Origin: Alphaproteobacteria bacterium
GTDB lineage: Bacteria > Pseudomonadota > Alphaproteobacteria > RF32 > CAG-239
Assembly: GCA_015062305.1 (NCBI GenBank)
Contig: SUUX01000002.1
Span: 62,001 to 126,000 of the forward strand
Direction: 5' to 3'
DNA length: 64,000 nucleotides
Part shown: positions 16,599 to 25,328 of the stretch, piece by piece
How the letters are laid out: the number at the start of each line of letters is the position of its first letter
Numbering within the stretch: position 1 is the stretch's first letter
Made by a program: the position numbers and the translations under genes
Notes under the pieces: generated by a model
The model's input: only the letters and a program-made list of their open reading frames with translations
The model's database searches: none
Told to the model about the DNA's origin: nothing

Positions 16599-17915
16599 TT
16601 ATTTATCAAGGCTTTTTACGATTTTAATAAAATGTTCGCCTCTCTCCATAAAGTTTTTATAGTGACCAAAACTTGGAGCCGTTGGCGAGAACAAAACAAG
16701 TTTGCCATCGACCTTTTGAAGCTCTTGATAGGCTGCCATTACCCCCTCTTCTAAAGTGTTGGCTTCTATGAGCTTGAACCCCGGACGTTTGACAACTCTG
16801 CGGATATTGGCTGCAATCTGAGGGCCACATTGAAATAAAGTGACAGCGACCTTAACCTTTGGATTGTTTTCTATAAACATGGCATATTGCTGGTAGTCTT
16901 GGTGATTTTCAATGCCTCCGGAAATTATTGCCATATTGTCTTCAAAACTTTGCATGGCGCCAATGGCAGCCTCTGGAGCTGTGGAAATACTGTCATTTAT
17001 AAACAAAATACCGTTGATGGTGGCAACCTTTTGCAAACGATGAGGCAACGGCTCAAAATCAACAAGAGTTTTGGCTGCAGCTAAAAAGTCTAAACCAAGA
17101 TGTTTTATGATAGTCATAACACCAGCAAGATTGTCTATGTTGTGGTTGCCACTTATGCGTAAGTTATCAATATTGAGAAGCTCACTGTCTTTGTAATATA
17201 ACTTTTTGCCATTGGCGTGGAAAGTGTCTTCTCCGCCATAATAGATAATGTTTGGGATATTTTGGGCAAAAGACTTGAGTTCTGCATTGTTAATATTGAC
17301 AATGCTGATGTCAGAGCCTGTTTGATGCGCTGAAAGGTGAAGTTTGTCTTGGCAATACTGACTATGCCCTCCGTGCCAATCGGTATGAACTGAAAAAAGA
17401 TTGGTATACATGGCAATATGTGGTGACGATGTTAAATCGCTAGACTGATAGCTGGAAAACTCACAAACAATATAGTCATATTCGCCGTCTATCAACTCTA
17501 TAAGAGGTTTGCCGATATTGCCTCCAAGAGCAACTTTTTTATCCATTTTTTTGAGCATGTGGTAAAGCATACTAACACTAGTACTTTTGCCTTTGGAACC
17601 AGAAATTCCAATAATCTTTGTATGAGGATGATTGTGTCGGATTTCATCTAAAAAAATATCTGAGCAAGATGTTATCTTAACCCCTAATGATCTGGCTTTG
17701 GCAATCTCTGGTTTGTATATACTAACCCCAGGTGAACGAATTATTACATCGGCATGAGTAATTAGTTCTTCAAACTTTTGTGCTCCATCATCATCATTAT
17801 ATTGCATAATGTTATTTGTGATTTTGTGGTTATCTAGGTATTCTTTAGCGGCACGTCCCTCTGAACCCATGCCCCAAATTAAAACATTTTGTTTTTGCAA
17901 ATCTTTAATTAGCAC
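16599..17915 (-). CDS. murD: UDP-N-acetylmuramoylalanine--D-glutamate ligase MurD
   Basis: MurD adds D-glutamate to UDP-MurNAc-L-Ala in peptidoglycan synthesis. The N-terminal Rossmann-like motif VLIWGMGSEGRA lies at about residue 10. The ATP loop is GISGSKGKST near residue 115, and the C-terminal ligase domain has FINDSISTAPEAAIGAM. The start is GTG at 17915, preceded by AGGAGAGG at good spacing; a longer frame from 17990 runs through the end of the MscS gene and has no matching residues. This gives 438 residues, the normal size. The start overlaps the mscS stop by 11 bases. Outside the dcw cluster, this is an unusual location. Confidence 0.92.
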   Translation of the reverse strand: MLIKDLQKQNVLIWGMGSEGRAAKEYLDNHKITNNIMQYNDDDGAQKFEELITHADVIIRSPGVSIYKPEIAKARSLGVKITSCSDIFLDEIRHNHPHTKIIGISGSKGKSTSVSMLYHMLKKMDKKVALGGNIGKPLIELIDGEYDYIVCEFSSYQSSDLTSSPHIAMYTNLFSVHTDWHGGHSQYCQDKLHLSAHQTGSDISIVNINNAELKSFAQNIPNIIYYGGEDTFHANGKKLYYKDSELLNIDNLRISGNHNIDNLAGVMTIIKHLGLDFLAAAKTLVDFEPLPHRLQKVATINGILFINDSISTAPEAAIGAMQSFEDNMAIISGGIENHQDYQQYAMFIENNPKVKVAVTLFQCGPQIAANIRRVVKRPGFKLIEANTLEEGVMAAYQELQKVDGKLVLFSPTAPSFGHYKNFMERGEHFIKIVKSLDK

Positions 17916-20364
17916 TCTTTTTTCCTCTCCTCTTTGATGCATAGAACATATCGGCAGTTTCTTTGGAAACCTCACTTCCGGTATGGACAACTATCTGATT
18001 AAATGGAATCTCTATTCCCTCTTCGGCAAAGCGTTTGTTGATTTCAAATCGCAAATCGCTAGGAATCATCCATCCGCTCCAAATATCGTTGGTATAACAG
18101 CGCAACTCAAAATCCAAACTACTGGAGCCAAAGTCTTTGAAAATAACATAAGGTTCCGGTTTGCGCAGAACTTTTTTATGTTCTCTGGCGCACTCAAGTA
18201 AAATCTCTTTGACTTTTTGTGTGTCACTACCATAGGCAACGCCAACTTTTACAGATTGACGAGACCAGTTATTGCCGTGTGTAAGATTGATGACCGTGTT
18301 TGACAACAAATCTGCGTTGGGAATAATCAAACTAGATTTTTTGAAAGTCTCCATTTCTGTAGAACGGATATTTATTTGTTTAATACGTCCTTCTTCTCCA
18401 TTTATGATAACCCAGTCGCCAACTTTGACAGGACGCTCAAACAATAAAATAATACCAGAGACAAAATTGTTAACTACATTTTGCAAACCCAAACCAATAC
18501 CAACAGAAAGAGCTCCGGCAACCAAGGCTAAGCTTGTTAGGTTTCCACCCATAATAACAATTGCCAAAAGTGCGGAAGCAACATAGCCTATCGATGAAAA
18601 TCCGGAGGCTAAAGAGTGGCGTATGCCGTCATCTATTTCCATACGGGCTAAAAATCCGGTTTCCATCTTTTGGCGCAGACTTCTGACAATAGCGATAGAA
18701 ATGAAAAATGTAATAATACCAAAAATAATGGATAAGAGAGATAGTTCTACACCACCTATTGTAAAACCTGTAAATAATCGGTATACGATATTGCGCAAAA
18801 CATCTACCGGCACCCCCCAAACTCCTAAAAAGATGAAGAAGCCGCTCAAAGCTAATAGAGGATCAACAATAAAGCTAAACCAAAAGTCTAAACGACGTAT
18901 GACTTTTCTGCGCATACGAAAAGTCTTAAACCAAAATTTTAGGAATAAAAGTCGATGCAAAACCTCGTGTATAATCTTACGCAGACCAACAAAAACAAAA
19001 AATAAAATTATGGAAAATATAATGCGGTCGGTAATAAAAGATGCCAAATAAGGGTAGCCGAATAGTGACACTCCTAATATCCCCAGCGCTATTAAGCTTG
19101 AGGCTAAAGTAACACGCAAAACCATATTATCTTCATCTTCGGAATCATCATCTGCATCCGTTTCCATCATTTCGGCAGATACTTCTTCAAATGAAAGAGG
19201 TTCTATGTTCTCCCACAAAAACCGGTATAAAACCCAAACAACGCAAAAAGCTTTTATTGAGGCAGAAGCTCCAACTAAAAAAGTCTGTAATTCAATTGGA
19301 TAGTTTTGAATTGTAACAATATTTTGAAAAAAAGCCAACAATCCAACAGTAAAAACACTTATATATAAAGAAGTGGTGACTCTTTTGGCTCTGTCGGTTG
19401 AAATATTAACAAGGCGCCAACGCTCATTGTAAGGAGTAAATATTACTCGGCAAGTTGCTTTGGCGATAATCACGTACAAAGAATAATATAAAAAGCTACT
19501 AAGAACAGCCCCGAACAAACCTCCTGTTAGTAGTTTTCCATGAATAAGCCATAAAAGTAAAAAACCGATAATCAATGTTGGAATCAAACCGTAGGCCACC
19601 CATACAGAGGCTGCCGCCAACACTTTGCGACCAAACCTCGGGTGTTCAATATCTGACTTGTAGCCAAAGTGACGCAATATAATGCGTCTTAACATATAGC
19701 CAATGAAGCTAATTACAATTATGATAAACAGTACAGGTATGATATTTGAAGACAGACTGCTTTTGGCAAGAGGGGAAAGTTTTTGAAACCATGGCAACGG
19801 AGATTTTATAATATCCAAGCATAGACCGATAAATTGTTGGGCAGAATCTAAGAATACAGATGGATATATCAGAGGGGTACTGGAGCTAAGCAAGTTGCCC
19901 CAAAGCTCTTTGTTGCGCAACTCAAAAATGGACAATTCAAGCTCTTCTATTTTGGCCAGAAGCAGATCGGCTTCTGAGAGGCGGGCTCTTTCTTCGGCCA
20001 GTTCTTGTGCAAATTCTTGGCGTTTGTCGGATATAATCTTGACTTCCAGTCCATCTACCGGAGCAGCTCCTAGGGCTTCGACCCTTTTTTCTACGAATTT
20101 GACGGCATTTTCAATATCTCTTTTACTATTTTCCAGTTGTATGCGTTTTTCCCTTAAGTATGTTATGTCATCAGCGATTTCATCGCTGGTTATACTTTTC
20201 TTTTTTAGGGATGAAGATATTTGAGATAATTTTAAATTTATCTCGTTATAGTGCAAGTCTTCACTAATGATATTGATAGTGTTTTCGGCATGAAGTTGGG
20301 TGCATATAAAAAACAAACAACAAAAAAACCAAACACCAGCGGTCCATATTTTTGTATTTTTCAT
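17905..20364 (-). CDS. Large MscS-family mechanosensitive channel
   Basis: This inner-membrane channel would open under hypo-osmotic stress to release solutes. The 819 residues start with a Sec signal peptide (about 1-26). A periplasmic coiled-coil region follows (about 30-150, DUF3772-like, as in MscK/YbiO-type channels), then about ten hydrophobic segments. The C-terminal MscS core has the glycine-rich pore helix GALSVGIGLGLQNVVNNFV and the beta domain start KVGDWVIINGEEGRIKQINI. It is much longer than E. coli MscS (about 286) because of the extra N-terminal part. It sits between the ASADH-like gene and murD in one minus-strand group. Confidence 0.9.
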   Translation of the reverse strand: MKNTKIWTAGVWFFCCLFFICTQLHAENTINIISEDLHYNEINLKLSQISSSLKKKSITSDEIADDITYLREKRIQLENSKRDIENAVKFVEKRVEALGAAPVDGLEVKIISDKRQEFAQELAEERARLSEADLLLAKIEELELSIFELRNKELWGNLLSSSTPLIYPSVFLDSAQQFIGLCLDIIKSPLPWFQKLSPLAKSSLSSNIIPVLFIIIVISFIGYMLRRIILRHFGYKSDIEHPRFGRKVLAAASVWVAYGLIPTLIIGFLLLWLIHGKLLTGGLFGAVLSSFLYYSLYVIIAKATCRVIFTPYNERWRLVNISTDRAKRVTTSLYISVFTVGLLAFFQNIVTIQNYPIELQTFLVGASASIKAFCVVWVLYRFLWENIEPLSFEEVSAEMMETDADDDSEDEDNMVLRVTLASSLIALGILGVSLFGYPYLASFITDRIIFSIILFFVFVGLRKIIHEVLHRLLFLKFWFKTFRMRRKVIRRLDFWFSFIVDPLLALSGFFIFLGVWGVPVDVLRNIVYRLFTGFTIGGVELSLLSIIFGIITFFISIAIVRSLRQKMETGFLARMEIDDGIRHSLASGFSSIGYVASALLAIVIMGGNLTSLALVAGALSVGIGLGLQNVVNNFVSGIILLFERPVKVGDWVIINGEEGRIKQINIRSTEMETFKKSSLIIPNADLLSNTVINLTHGNNWSRQSVKVGVAYGSDTQKVKEILLECAREHKKVLRKPEPYVIFKDFGSSSLDFELRCYTNDIWSGWMIPSDLRFEINKRFAEEGIEIPFNQIVVHTGSEVSKETADMFYASKRRGKKSAN

Positions 20365-20379
20365 ATTTACTCCCTTAAA

Positions 20380-21381
20380 TTAGTGAGACATAGACTTTAT
20401 CAAAGCAAAGATATTATAAGCCGCAGCGGCTCTTAGAGCATCGGCAACACACCAAAAGCTAATACCATTTTCCACACTGGTATCTTGGCGCAAACGACTA
20501 ATATAAATATCATTTTCACCTTGAACATCGTGTAAGGTGACATATCCGCCATCTGTTTGTTTATCAAACACCACGACTTGAGGAGTTTGCTTAAACTCCC
20601 TTTTGGCATCGGCAACATCTATCTCTTTGGCAAACTCTACATTTATGAACTGGGCGCAACCAACAAACGCAGGAATTATGGCACAATTTGCATGCACTTT
20701 TACATCTTGCCCCAATATTTGTTTACTTTCTGCATTAAATGCCCATTCACTAGAAGTTTCTTCGCCCATAAACTCTCCGACATGAGGAATTACATTAAAA
20801 GCTACTTGCTTATGAAAAACAGATTGCTCATCGGCCAAAGTTTCGTTCATAAATATTTTGCGAGTTTGATTAAACAATTCGTCCATACCTGCTCTTCCCA
20901 CTGTGCCGGCAGAGCTATATGTTGATACAACAATGCGGTTGATGTGGTATTGGCGATGCAAATTTTGCAAAGGTATCAACATTTGAGAAACCTCTGCTGA
21001 TGGAACAGCAACAATCCCTTTGGTGGCTAAATTTATTTTATCCTCATTGTGACCATATAATATCATCGGAACATCCGGATTACCAATAGATGAACCAGTT
21101 GCATCTATCACCTTGGCTCCGGCCTTGAGAGCAGATGGAATGTATTTGCGAGCAATTTCGGCTCCGGTTGCAAAAACAGCAATTTTGATAGTTTTGAAAT
21201 CAAAGCCATCTAAACTCACAACGTCCAACTCATCGTCTTCGCCAAAAGAAACCATATTACCAAGGGCAGAACGAAGCTCCAAAGCCACAATATCTTTGTG
21301 GTTATATCCCTGTTCAGCCAAGAGATTCAAGACCTCTTTACCTATTCCTTGTTCTACTCCAACAATAGCTATTTTTGGCAT
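20380..21381 (-). CDS. USG-1-type aspartate-semialdehyde dehydrogenase homologue lacking the active site
   Basis: The 333-residue product follows the ASADH fold: KIAIVGVEQGIGKEVLNLL at the start, NVIPHVGEF and the C-terminal INVEF region. The catalytic residues are gone. The cysteine segment ANPNCST reads VPSAEVSQ, the glutamine motif STYQ reads STYSSAG, the phosphate-binding SSAFR reads TGSSIG, and the GHS histidine reads VGCAQ. E. coli has a similar active-site-less homologue, USG-1, of unknown role, and this protein is closest to that type. The ATG at 21381 is chosen over an upstream in-frame start because AAGGAA precedes it and the Rossmann motif begins there. Confidence 0.82.
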   Translation of the reverse strand: MPKIAIVGVEQGIGKEVLNLLAEQGYNHKDIVALELRSALGNMVSFGEDDELDVVSLDGFDFKTIKIAVFATGAEIARKYIPSALKAGAKVIDATGSSIGNPDVPMILYGHNEDKINLATKGIVAVPSAEVSQMLIPLQNLHRQYHINRIVVSTYSSAGTVGRAGMDELFNQTRKIFMNETLADEQSVFHKQVAFNVIPHVGEFMGEETSSEWAFNAESKQILGQDVKVHANCAIIPAFVGCAQFINVEFAKEIDVADAKREFKQTPQVVVFDKQTDGGYVTLHDVQGENDIYISRLRQDTSVENGISFWCVADALRAAAAYNIFALIKSMSH

Positions 21382-21496
21382 TTTATTATTCCTTATAAAA
21401 AAAATATATTTTGTTTGTTTGAATAATAACATTTTTTATAAAAAAAATACAAGCATCTTATGTTAAAAGGGGATAATTTTTGAAAACCCTTTGCTC

Positions 21497-21525
21497 TTGA
21501 CAACATCTGCTTTTGGCTCTATTAA
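21497..21525 (+). promoter_or_regulatory. Sigma70 promoter of hisS
   Basis: A perfect -35 TTGACA, a 17-base spacer and TATTAA end about 38 bases before the hisS ATG. The remaining leader of about 30 bases is too short for a leader peptide. Confidence 0.75.
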
Positions 21526-21562
21526 AAGGTTTCTGGTTTAACTGTTTTGAGGATAGCAAAAA

Positions 21563-22867
21563 ATGACAGCTCGTACATTGCAAGGATTTATGGAACTTCT
21601 GCCTGAAGAGCAGATTGTGATGGAAAAAATGAAGCATGTTATTGCTCATACTTATGAGTTGTTCGGATTTGCTCCTTTGGATACGCCGGTATTAGAGTTG
21701 GCAGATGTTTTGCTATCAAAATCTGGTGGAGAAACAGAAAAACAAATTTATGAATTTAAAAAAGGTGACACAGACTTGGCTATGCGCTTTGATTTGACAG
21801 TGCCTTTGGCAAAATATGTGGCCCTTTATCACAACAATCTGACTTTTCCGTTCAAACGTTATCAAATTGGCAAAGTATATCGTGGTGAACGCCCTCAAAA
21901 AGGTAGATTTAGAGAATTTTATCAGTGTGATATTGATATTATAGATAGAGATGAACTCAATATTGTTTATGATGCAGAAGTTTTGGCTGTTATATACACT
22001 GTATTTAATAAGTTGGAATTGCCGACATTCAAAATCTATATAAACAACCGCAAATTACTTTCTGGTTTTTTGGAAAGCCTTGACATTGCCGATAAGACTG
22101 TTGATGTATTGCGCTTGGTTGATAAGATTAAAAAAATTCCGGCAGAAGCTTTTTTGGGAGAATTGTCCGAGATGGGGCTACCCCAAGATAAAAATGAAGC
22201 TCTGTTAAAGTTTATTAAAACCAGTGGCAATAATGAACAGATTTTATCACAACTGGAAAATTTGGGTATTAGTACTGAAAACTATGTCACAGGTTTGGAA
22301 GAACTGAAAACAGTTGTTAACCAAGCGAAAAACTTGGGCATCAACCCACAAAATATGCAGATTGATTTAAGTATAACCAGAGGTTTGGATTACTATACCG
22401 GTACTGTATATGAGACATTTTTTGATGACTATCCTCAGTTTGGTTCGGTATGTTCCGGCGGACGCTATGATAATTTGTCTAGCGTATTTATGGATAAAAA
22501 ATTTCCTGGTGTTGGAATATCTATCGGCCTAACAAGATTGTTTGATCAGCTGAGAGATAATGGCTTGTTAAAGATTGCAGGTCCTACTCCCAATAAAGTG
22601 TTGATTGTAACACAAAATCCGGATTATAATGATTTGGCAATCAAATTGGCAGGGGAGTTGCGCCGTGATGATATTGCGGCAGATGTGATGATACGCAGTT
22701 GCAAATTTAAGAAAAAAATGGAATTTGCAAACAAAATAAAAATTCCGTATTTGATAATAATAGGTGAAGAAGAAGCTCAATCACAAATATTTGCTATAAA
22801 AGATATGGTAAGCGGAGAGCAAAATAAAATGACGTCTTCCGAACTTATTAAATTTTTGAAAAATTAG
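21563..22867 (+). CDS. hisS: Histidyl-tRNA synthetase
   Basis: HisRS charges tRNA-His. Class II motifs are present: motif 2 around RYQIGKVYRGERPQKGRFREFYQ (residues ~97-119), the HisA signature LDYYTGTVYE near residue 275, and the glycine-rich motif 3 start CSGGRYDNL. An anticodon-binding domain covers the last ~90 residues. The length, 434, is usual. GAGGA precedes the ATG. The gene ends in a strong bidirectional terminator and is transcribed alone. Confidence 0.95.
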   Translation: MTARTLQGFMELLPEEQIVMEKMKHVIAHTYELFGFAPLDTPVLELADVLLSKSGGETEKQIYEFKKGDTDLAMRFDLTVPLAKYVALYHNNLTFPFKRYQIGKVYRGERPQKGRFREFYQCDIDIIDRDELNIVYDAEVLAVIYTVFNKLELPTFKIYINNRKLLSGFLESLDIADKTVDVLRLVDKIKKIPAEAFLGELSEMGLPQDKNEALLKFIKTSGNNEQILSQLENLGISTENYVTGLEELKTVVNQAKNLGINPQNMQIDLSITRGLDYYTGTVYETFFDDYPQFGSVCSGGRYDNLSSVFMDKKFPGVGISIGLTRLFDQLRDNGLLKIAGPTPNKVLIVTQNPDYNDLAIKLAGELRRDDIAADVMIRSCKFKKKMEFANKIKIPYLIIIGEEEAQSQIFAIKDMVSGEQNKMTSSELIKFLKN

Positions 22868-22901
22868 AAAAAAACTCCAACCATTGGGTTGGAGTTTTTT
22901 T
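22868..22901. terminator. Bidirectional terminator between hisS and the 22929 gene
   Basis: The two 15-base arms are perfectly complementary (22868-22882 and 22887-22901) around ATTG, with A and T tracts on both sides. It serves both convergent genes. Confidence 0.9.
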
Positions 22902-22928
22902 CTGGTTAGTTTGAATTTCTTGTTAGAT

Positions 22929-24038
22929 TTATATGATTACTTTTACAATCTTTACTCGAAACTCATAAGAGAAAGTTCCGGGGATACTCGGCGTTTTGCT
23001 AATGTGGGTAATATAACATATTACTTCATCTTCTTTGTCTCGACGAATATCCGGGTTCTCGAGAACGATATTAGCGTGATCTACTCGAAAACCGCTGCTT
23101 GTGCGGCTGCTCTCAAACACAGGAATTAAATCGTCATCTAACGGACGCTTATAATTACAGCCTAGGCGGTAGGGTCCAGCCACAGTATATTCGCCATTAT
23201 TTATGGCTGTGTCGATTAAATCCTTATGAAGATAACCAACAGCTGTTGGATCATCATACTTTGATCTGCCGGAGAATGGTTTTGTTGACTGTTGCTCGTC
23301 TGATTCAACCTTAATAAACTCTCCAGTAATCTTGTCGTCCTGAGAGATGAATGTAATTCTAACCAGAGCTTGAGATACACCCCTTGGAAGATTCTTAACC
23401 ATTTCAAAGGATTGTCCTTTAGACATCTTTATAGAGCCATTCTTGTCCACGTGCGCATGAACACATTTGCCCAATTTGGCTTGGCGCCACATCTTTTTAG
23501 AACCTTGCGCTACGACTTGCTCAATCTGCGCATCGGTCCACGGAGTCAGAGGATCTATGGGTTGAAGCTCTTCTTCCTTAGGGATAATAACCAGATTAGA
23601 AGCTTGATAAGCATCTTCCGCTTCGATCCAAACCAACTGAGAAACAGAAATTTTGTCTCCCGGTTTGATTTTTCTGAACTCTTCCGGTAGCGGATCTTGC
23701 TCAAAATAGCCATCTTTGTTCAGGTCATCCAAGTAAAAAGCTATGGCTCGAGGCGTTACATAGCCGACTGTAGCATGATGAGGCAAGTGTTGTATTTGCC
23801 ACTCTTTTGTTGGCGTAAAGATGGGCATCCCATTTTCTTGAAAACCGCTGATTATTGCCTTTAACAAACAGCCTATTTCCAAGCTAAACTGAGAATCAAG
23901 GTAGCCAAAAACACCACCTTCTGTCTTTACTGTGGTTGTTGTACCACTATTTGAGACGGCATGAATATGCATCTCATCTCCCTCTCGCAGAAAGCCCCTT
24001 CCTGAGAACTTTGTCTGCAATCCACAAACGTTTGTCAT
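22929..24038 (-). CDS. Unrecognised 369-residue protein, probably multi-module beta
   Basis: I cannot assign a family. There is no signal peptide, transmembrane segment or enzyme motif. The chain alternates short beta-like stretches with glycine/proline turns and seems to hold about four modules of 70-90 residues. Examples are REGDEMHIHAVSNSGTTTTV, then KIKPGDKISVSQLVWIEAED, then GKCVHAHVDKNGSIKM, then PGTFSYEFRVKIVKVII at the end. Nucleic-acid-binding OB/S1-like folds are one possibility (inference). The ATG has no Shine-Dalgarno sequence in front of it (AATTAAAAGAACA), unlike most genes here. Its own promoter and the shared terminator make it a stand-alone unit between hisS and the flagellar cluster, possibly acquired by transfer. 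Confidence 0.7.
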   Translation of the reverse strand: MTNVCGLQTKFSGRGFLREGDEMHIHAVSNSGTTTTVKTEGGVFGYLDSQFSLEIGCLLKAIISGFQENGMPIFTPTKEWQIQHLPHHATVGYVTPRAIAFYLDDLNKDGYFEQDPLPEEFRKIKPGDKISVSQLVWIEAEDAYQASNLVIIPKEEELQPIDPLTPWTDAQIEQVVAQGSKKMWRQAKLGKCVHAHVDKNGSIKMSKGQSFEMVKNLPRGVSQALVRITFISQDDKITGEFIKVESDEQQSTKPFSGRSKYDDPTAVGYLHKDLIDTAINNGEYTVAGPYRLGCNYKRPLDDDLIPVFESSRTSSGFRVDHANIVLENPDIRRDKEDEVICYITHISKTPSIPGTFSYEFRVKIVKVII

Positions 24039-24144
24039 TGTTCTTTTAATTTTAAGTTATTTTTTATTTTTTTGGATTTTAATCAAAGCTGTGCAAATGA
24101 GAGAAAAAACTAATATCTCTACAATAATAGCTGATTGGACTGTC

Positions 24145-24173
24145 TTTATATCATAAAAACAGCAACAAATCAA
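24145..24173 (-). promoter_or_regulatory. Sigma70 promoter of the 22929-24038 gene
   Basis: On the minus strand TTGATT and TATAAA are separated by exactly 17 bases. The predicted leader is about 100 bases long and AT-rich without a Shine-Dalgarno sequence before the ATG. The rest of the gap 24039-24194 shows nothing else. Confidence 0.7.
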
Positions 24174-24194
24174 GCACAAAATTTGACAAAACGA

Positions 24195-25328
24195 TTATTT
24201 TTCGAAAATTTTGCTTCCATAAGGTATTTCTAAGCCAATTCCCTGCTTGAGAACGTTGAAGAGGACAAAACCCATCTCGCCGTTGTCTATCATAATACGA
24301 GCCCAGATTTTGTCTGGAGTTATGCCGGTTAGACGTATGGTGGCTCCCTTGGAGAGCGTGGTTAAAACATCAAAGTCTTTTGACGGACCATACATAACTT
24401 TAGATTCTGAGATTAAATGGTACAGCTTTGAAACATCTGCTTTATCAACCGGAATACTCATAACCTTGCCGACAACAACGTCATCAACACTACGCCCTTT
24501 ATTGGAAAAATGAACCTCTTGATAGTAGTTTATTTCTGACTTTTTGGATAACCAACTCCACAGTTCTGCATCATTGACATAGGCACTGCCACAACCTATG
24601 GAAAAGGCTAAAACTATAATAAAAGGAACAAGCAATTGAACCATTCTTAACAACCATAAATTCCATTGTTGAGGTCTGGATACTTTAATGTTTTGCTGCT
24701 GAATAAAAGTTTGTAAAAAATTGCGAGTTTGAGAATCTGCATATTGCAAAGCTAAAATTGCAGATATAACAGCGTTTTGCGGTTGGTGCAAACGAGTATA
24801 TGCAACTATATTGTGTATCAAAATTCGAAGACTTTCAGATGATGATATCGGATGCCGAAAGTTGTTTACGATGGCTTGCAGATTTTGAAAAAATCCTTGC
24901 AAACTCCACCACCCCAAAAGCCAATTGTTGTTTGAAACCTTAAATAACAATCGAGAGGCAGATGACATATCGCAAGCATCGCTTATGGTACTTTGTTTGC
25001 TTGTTATAAAGTTGCCTTTAACTTGTTTGGCGACAATGCCTCTAATGTTGGGAAAGCCTTCTTTGTATGGAATAATACTTTCCATAGGTGGAAAATTGGT
25101 TTCATTATATATGAGAGACAGGGCGTCATAGCAAAAACGACTATCGCTGTTTGATAAAACTTCCCAGGCAGTCGATAAATGCTGAAATTTTTCTACAGCT
25201 TCGGGTGATGTGTTGTAATCAGGATGCCAGACCTTAGCTAAATCTCTATATGCTGTCTTGATTGTTGAAATATCGGCATCAACGCTGACTCCTAAAACAC
25301 TATAATAACCCAAAGCGTCTGTTTTCAT
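24195..25328 (-). CDS. Membrane-anchored J-domain protein with SH3-like C-terminus
   Basis: The first 65 residues are a canonical J-domain (YYSVLGVSVDADISTIKTAY, HPD at about residues 36-38), which stimulates Hsp70 (DnaK) ATPase. A helical linker follows, then one transmembrane segment near residues 230-250, and a C-terminal SH3-like beta domain (KGATIRLTGITPDKIWARIM). That would place the J-domain in the cytoplasm and the SH3-like part in the periplasm. No Gly/Phe-rich or zinc-finger region is present, so it is not DnaJ itself. The ATG overlaps the stop of the FliK-like gene (TAATG), so it is the last gene of the flagellar operon. Confidence 0.85.
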   Translation of the reverse strand: MKTDALGYYSVLGVSVDADISTIKTAYRDLAKVWHPDYNTSPEAVEKFQHLSTAWEVLSNSDSRFCYDALSLIYNETNFPPMESIIPYKEGFPNIRGIVAKQVKGNFITSKQSTISDACDMSSASRLLFKVSNNNWLLGWWSLQGFFQNLQAIVNNFRHPISSSESLRILIHNIVAYTRLHQPQNAVISAILALQYADSQTRNFLQTFIQQQNIKVSRPQQWNLWLLRMVQLLVPFIIVLAFSIGCGSAYVNDAELWSWLSKKSEINYYQEVHFSNKGRSVDDVVVGKVMSIPVDKADVSKLYHLISESKVMYGPSKDFDVLTTLSKGATIRLTGITPDKIWARIMIDNGEMGFVLFNVLKQGIGLEIPYGSKIFEK

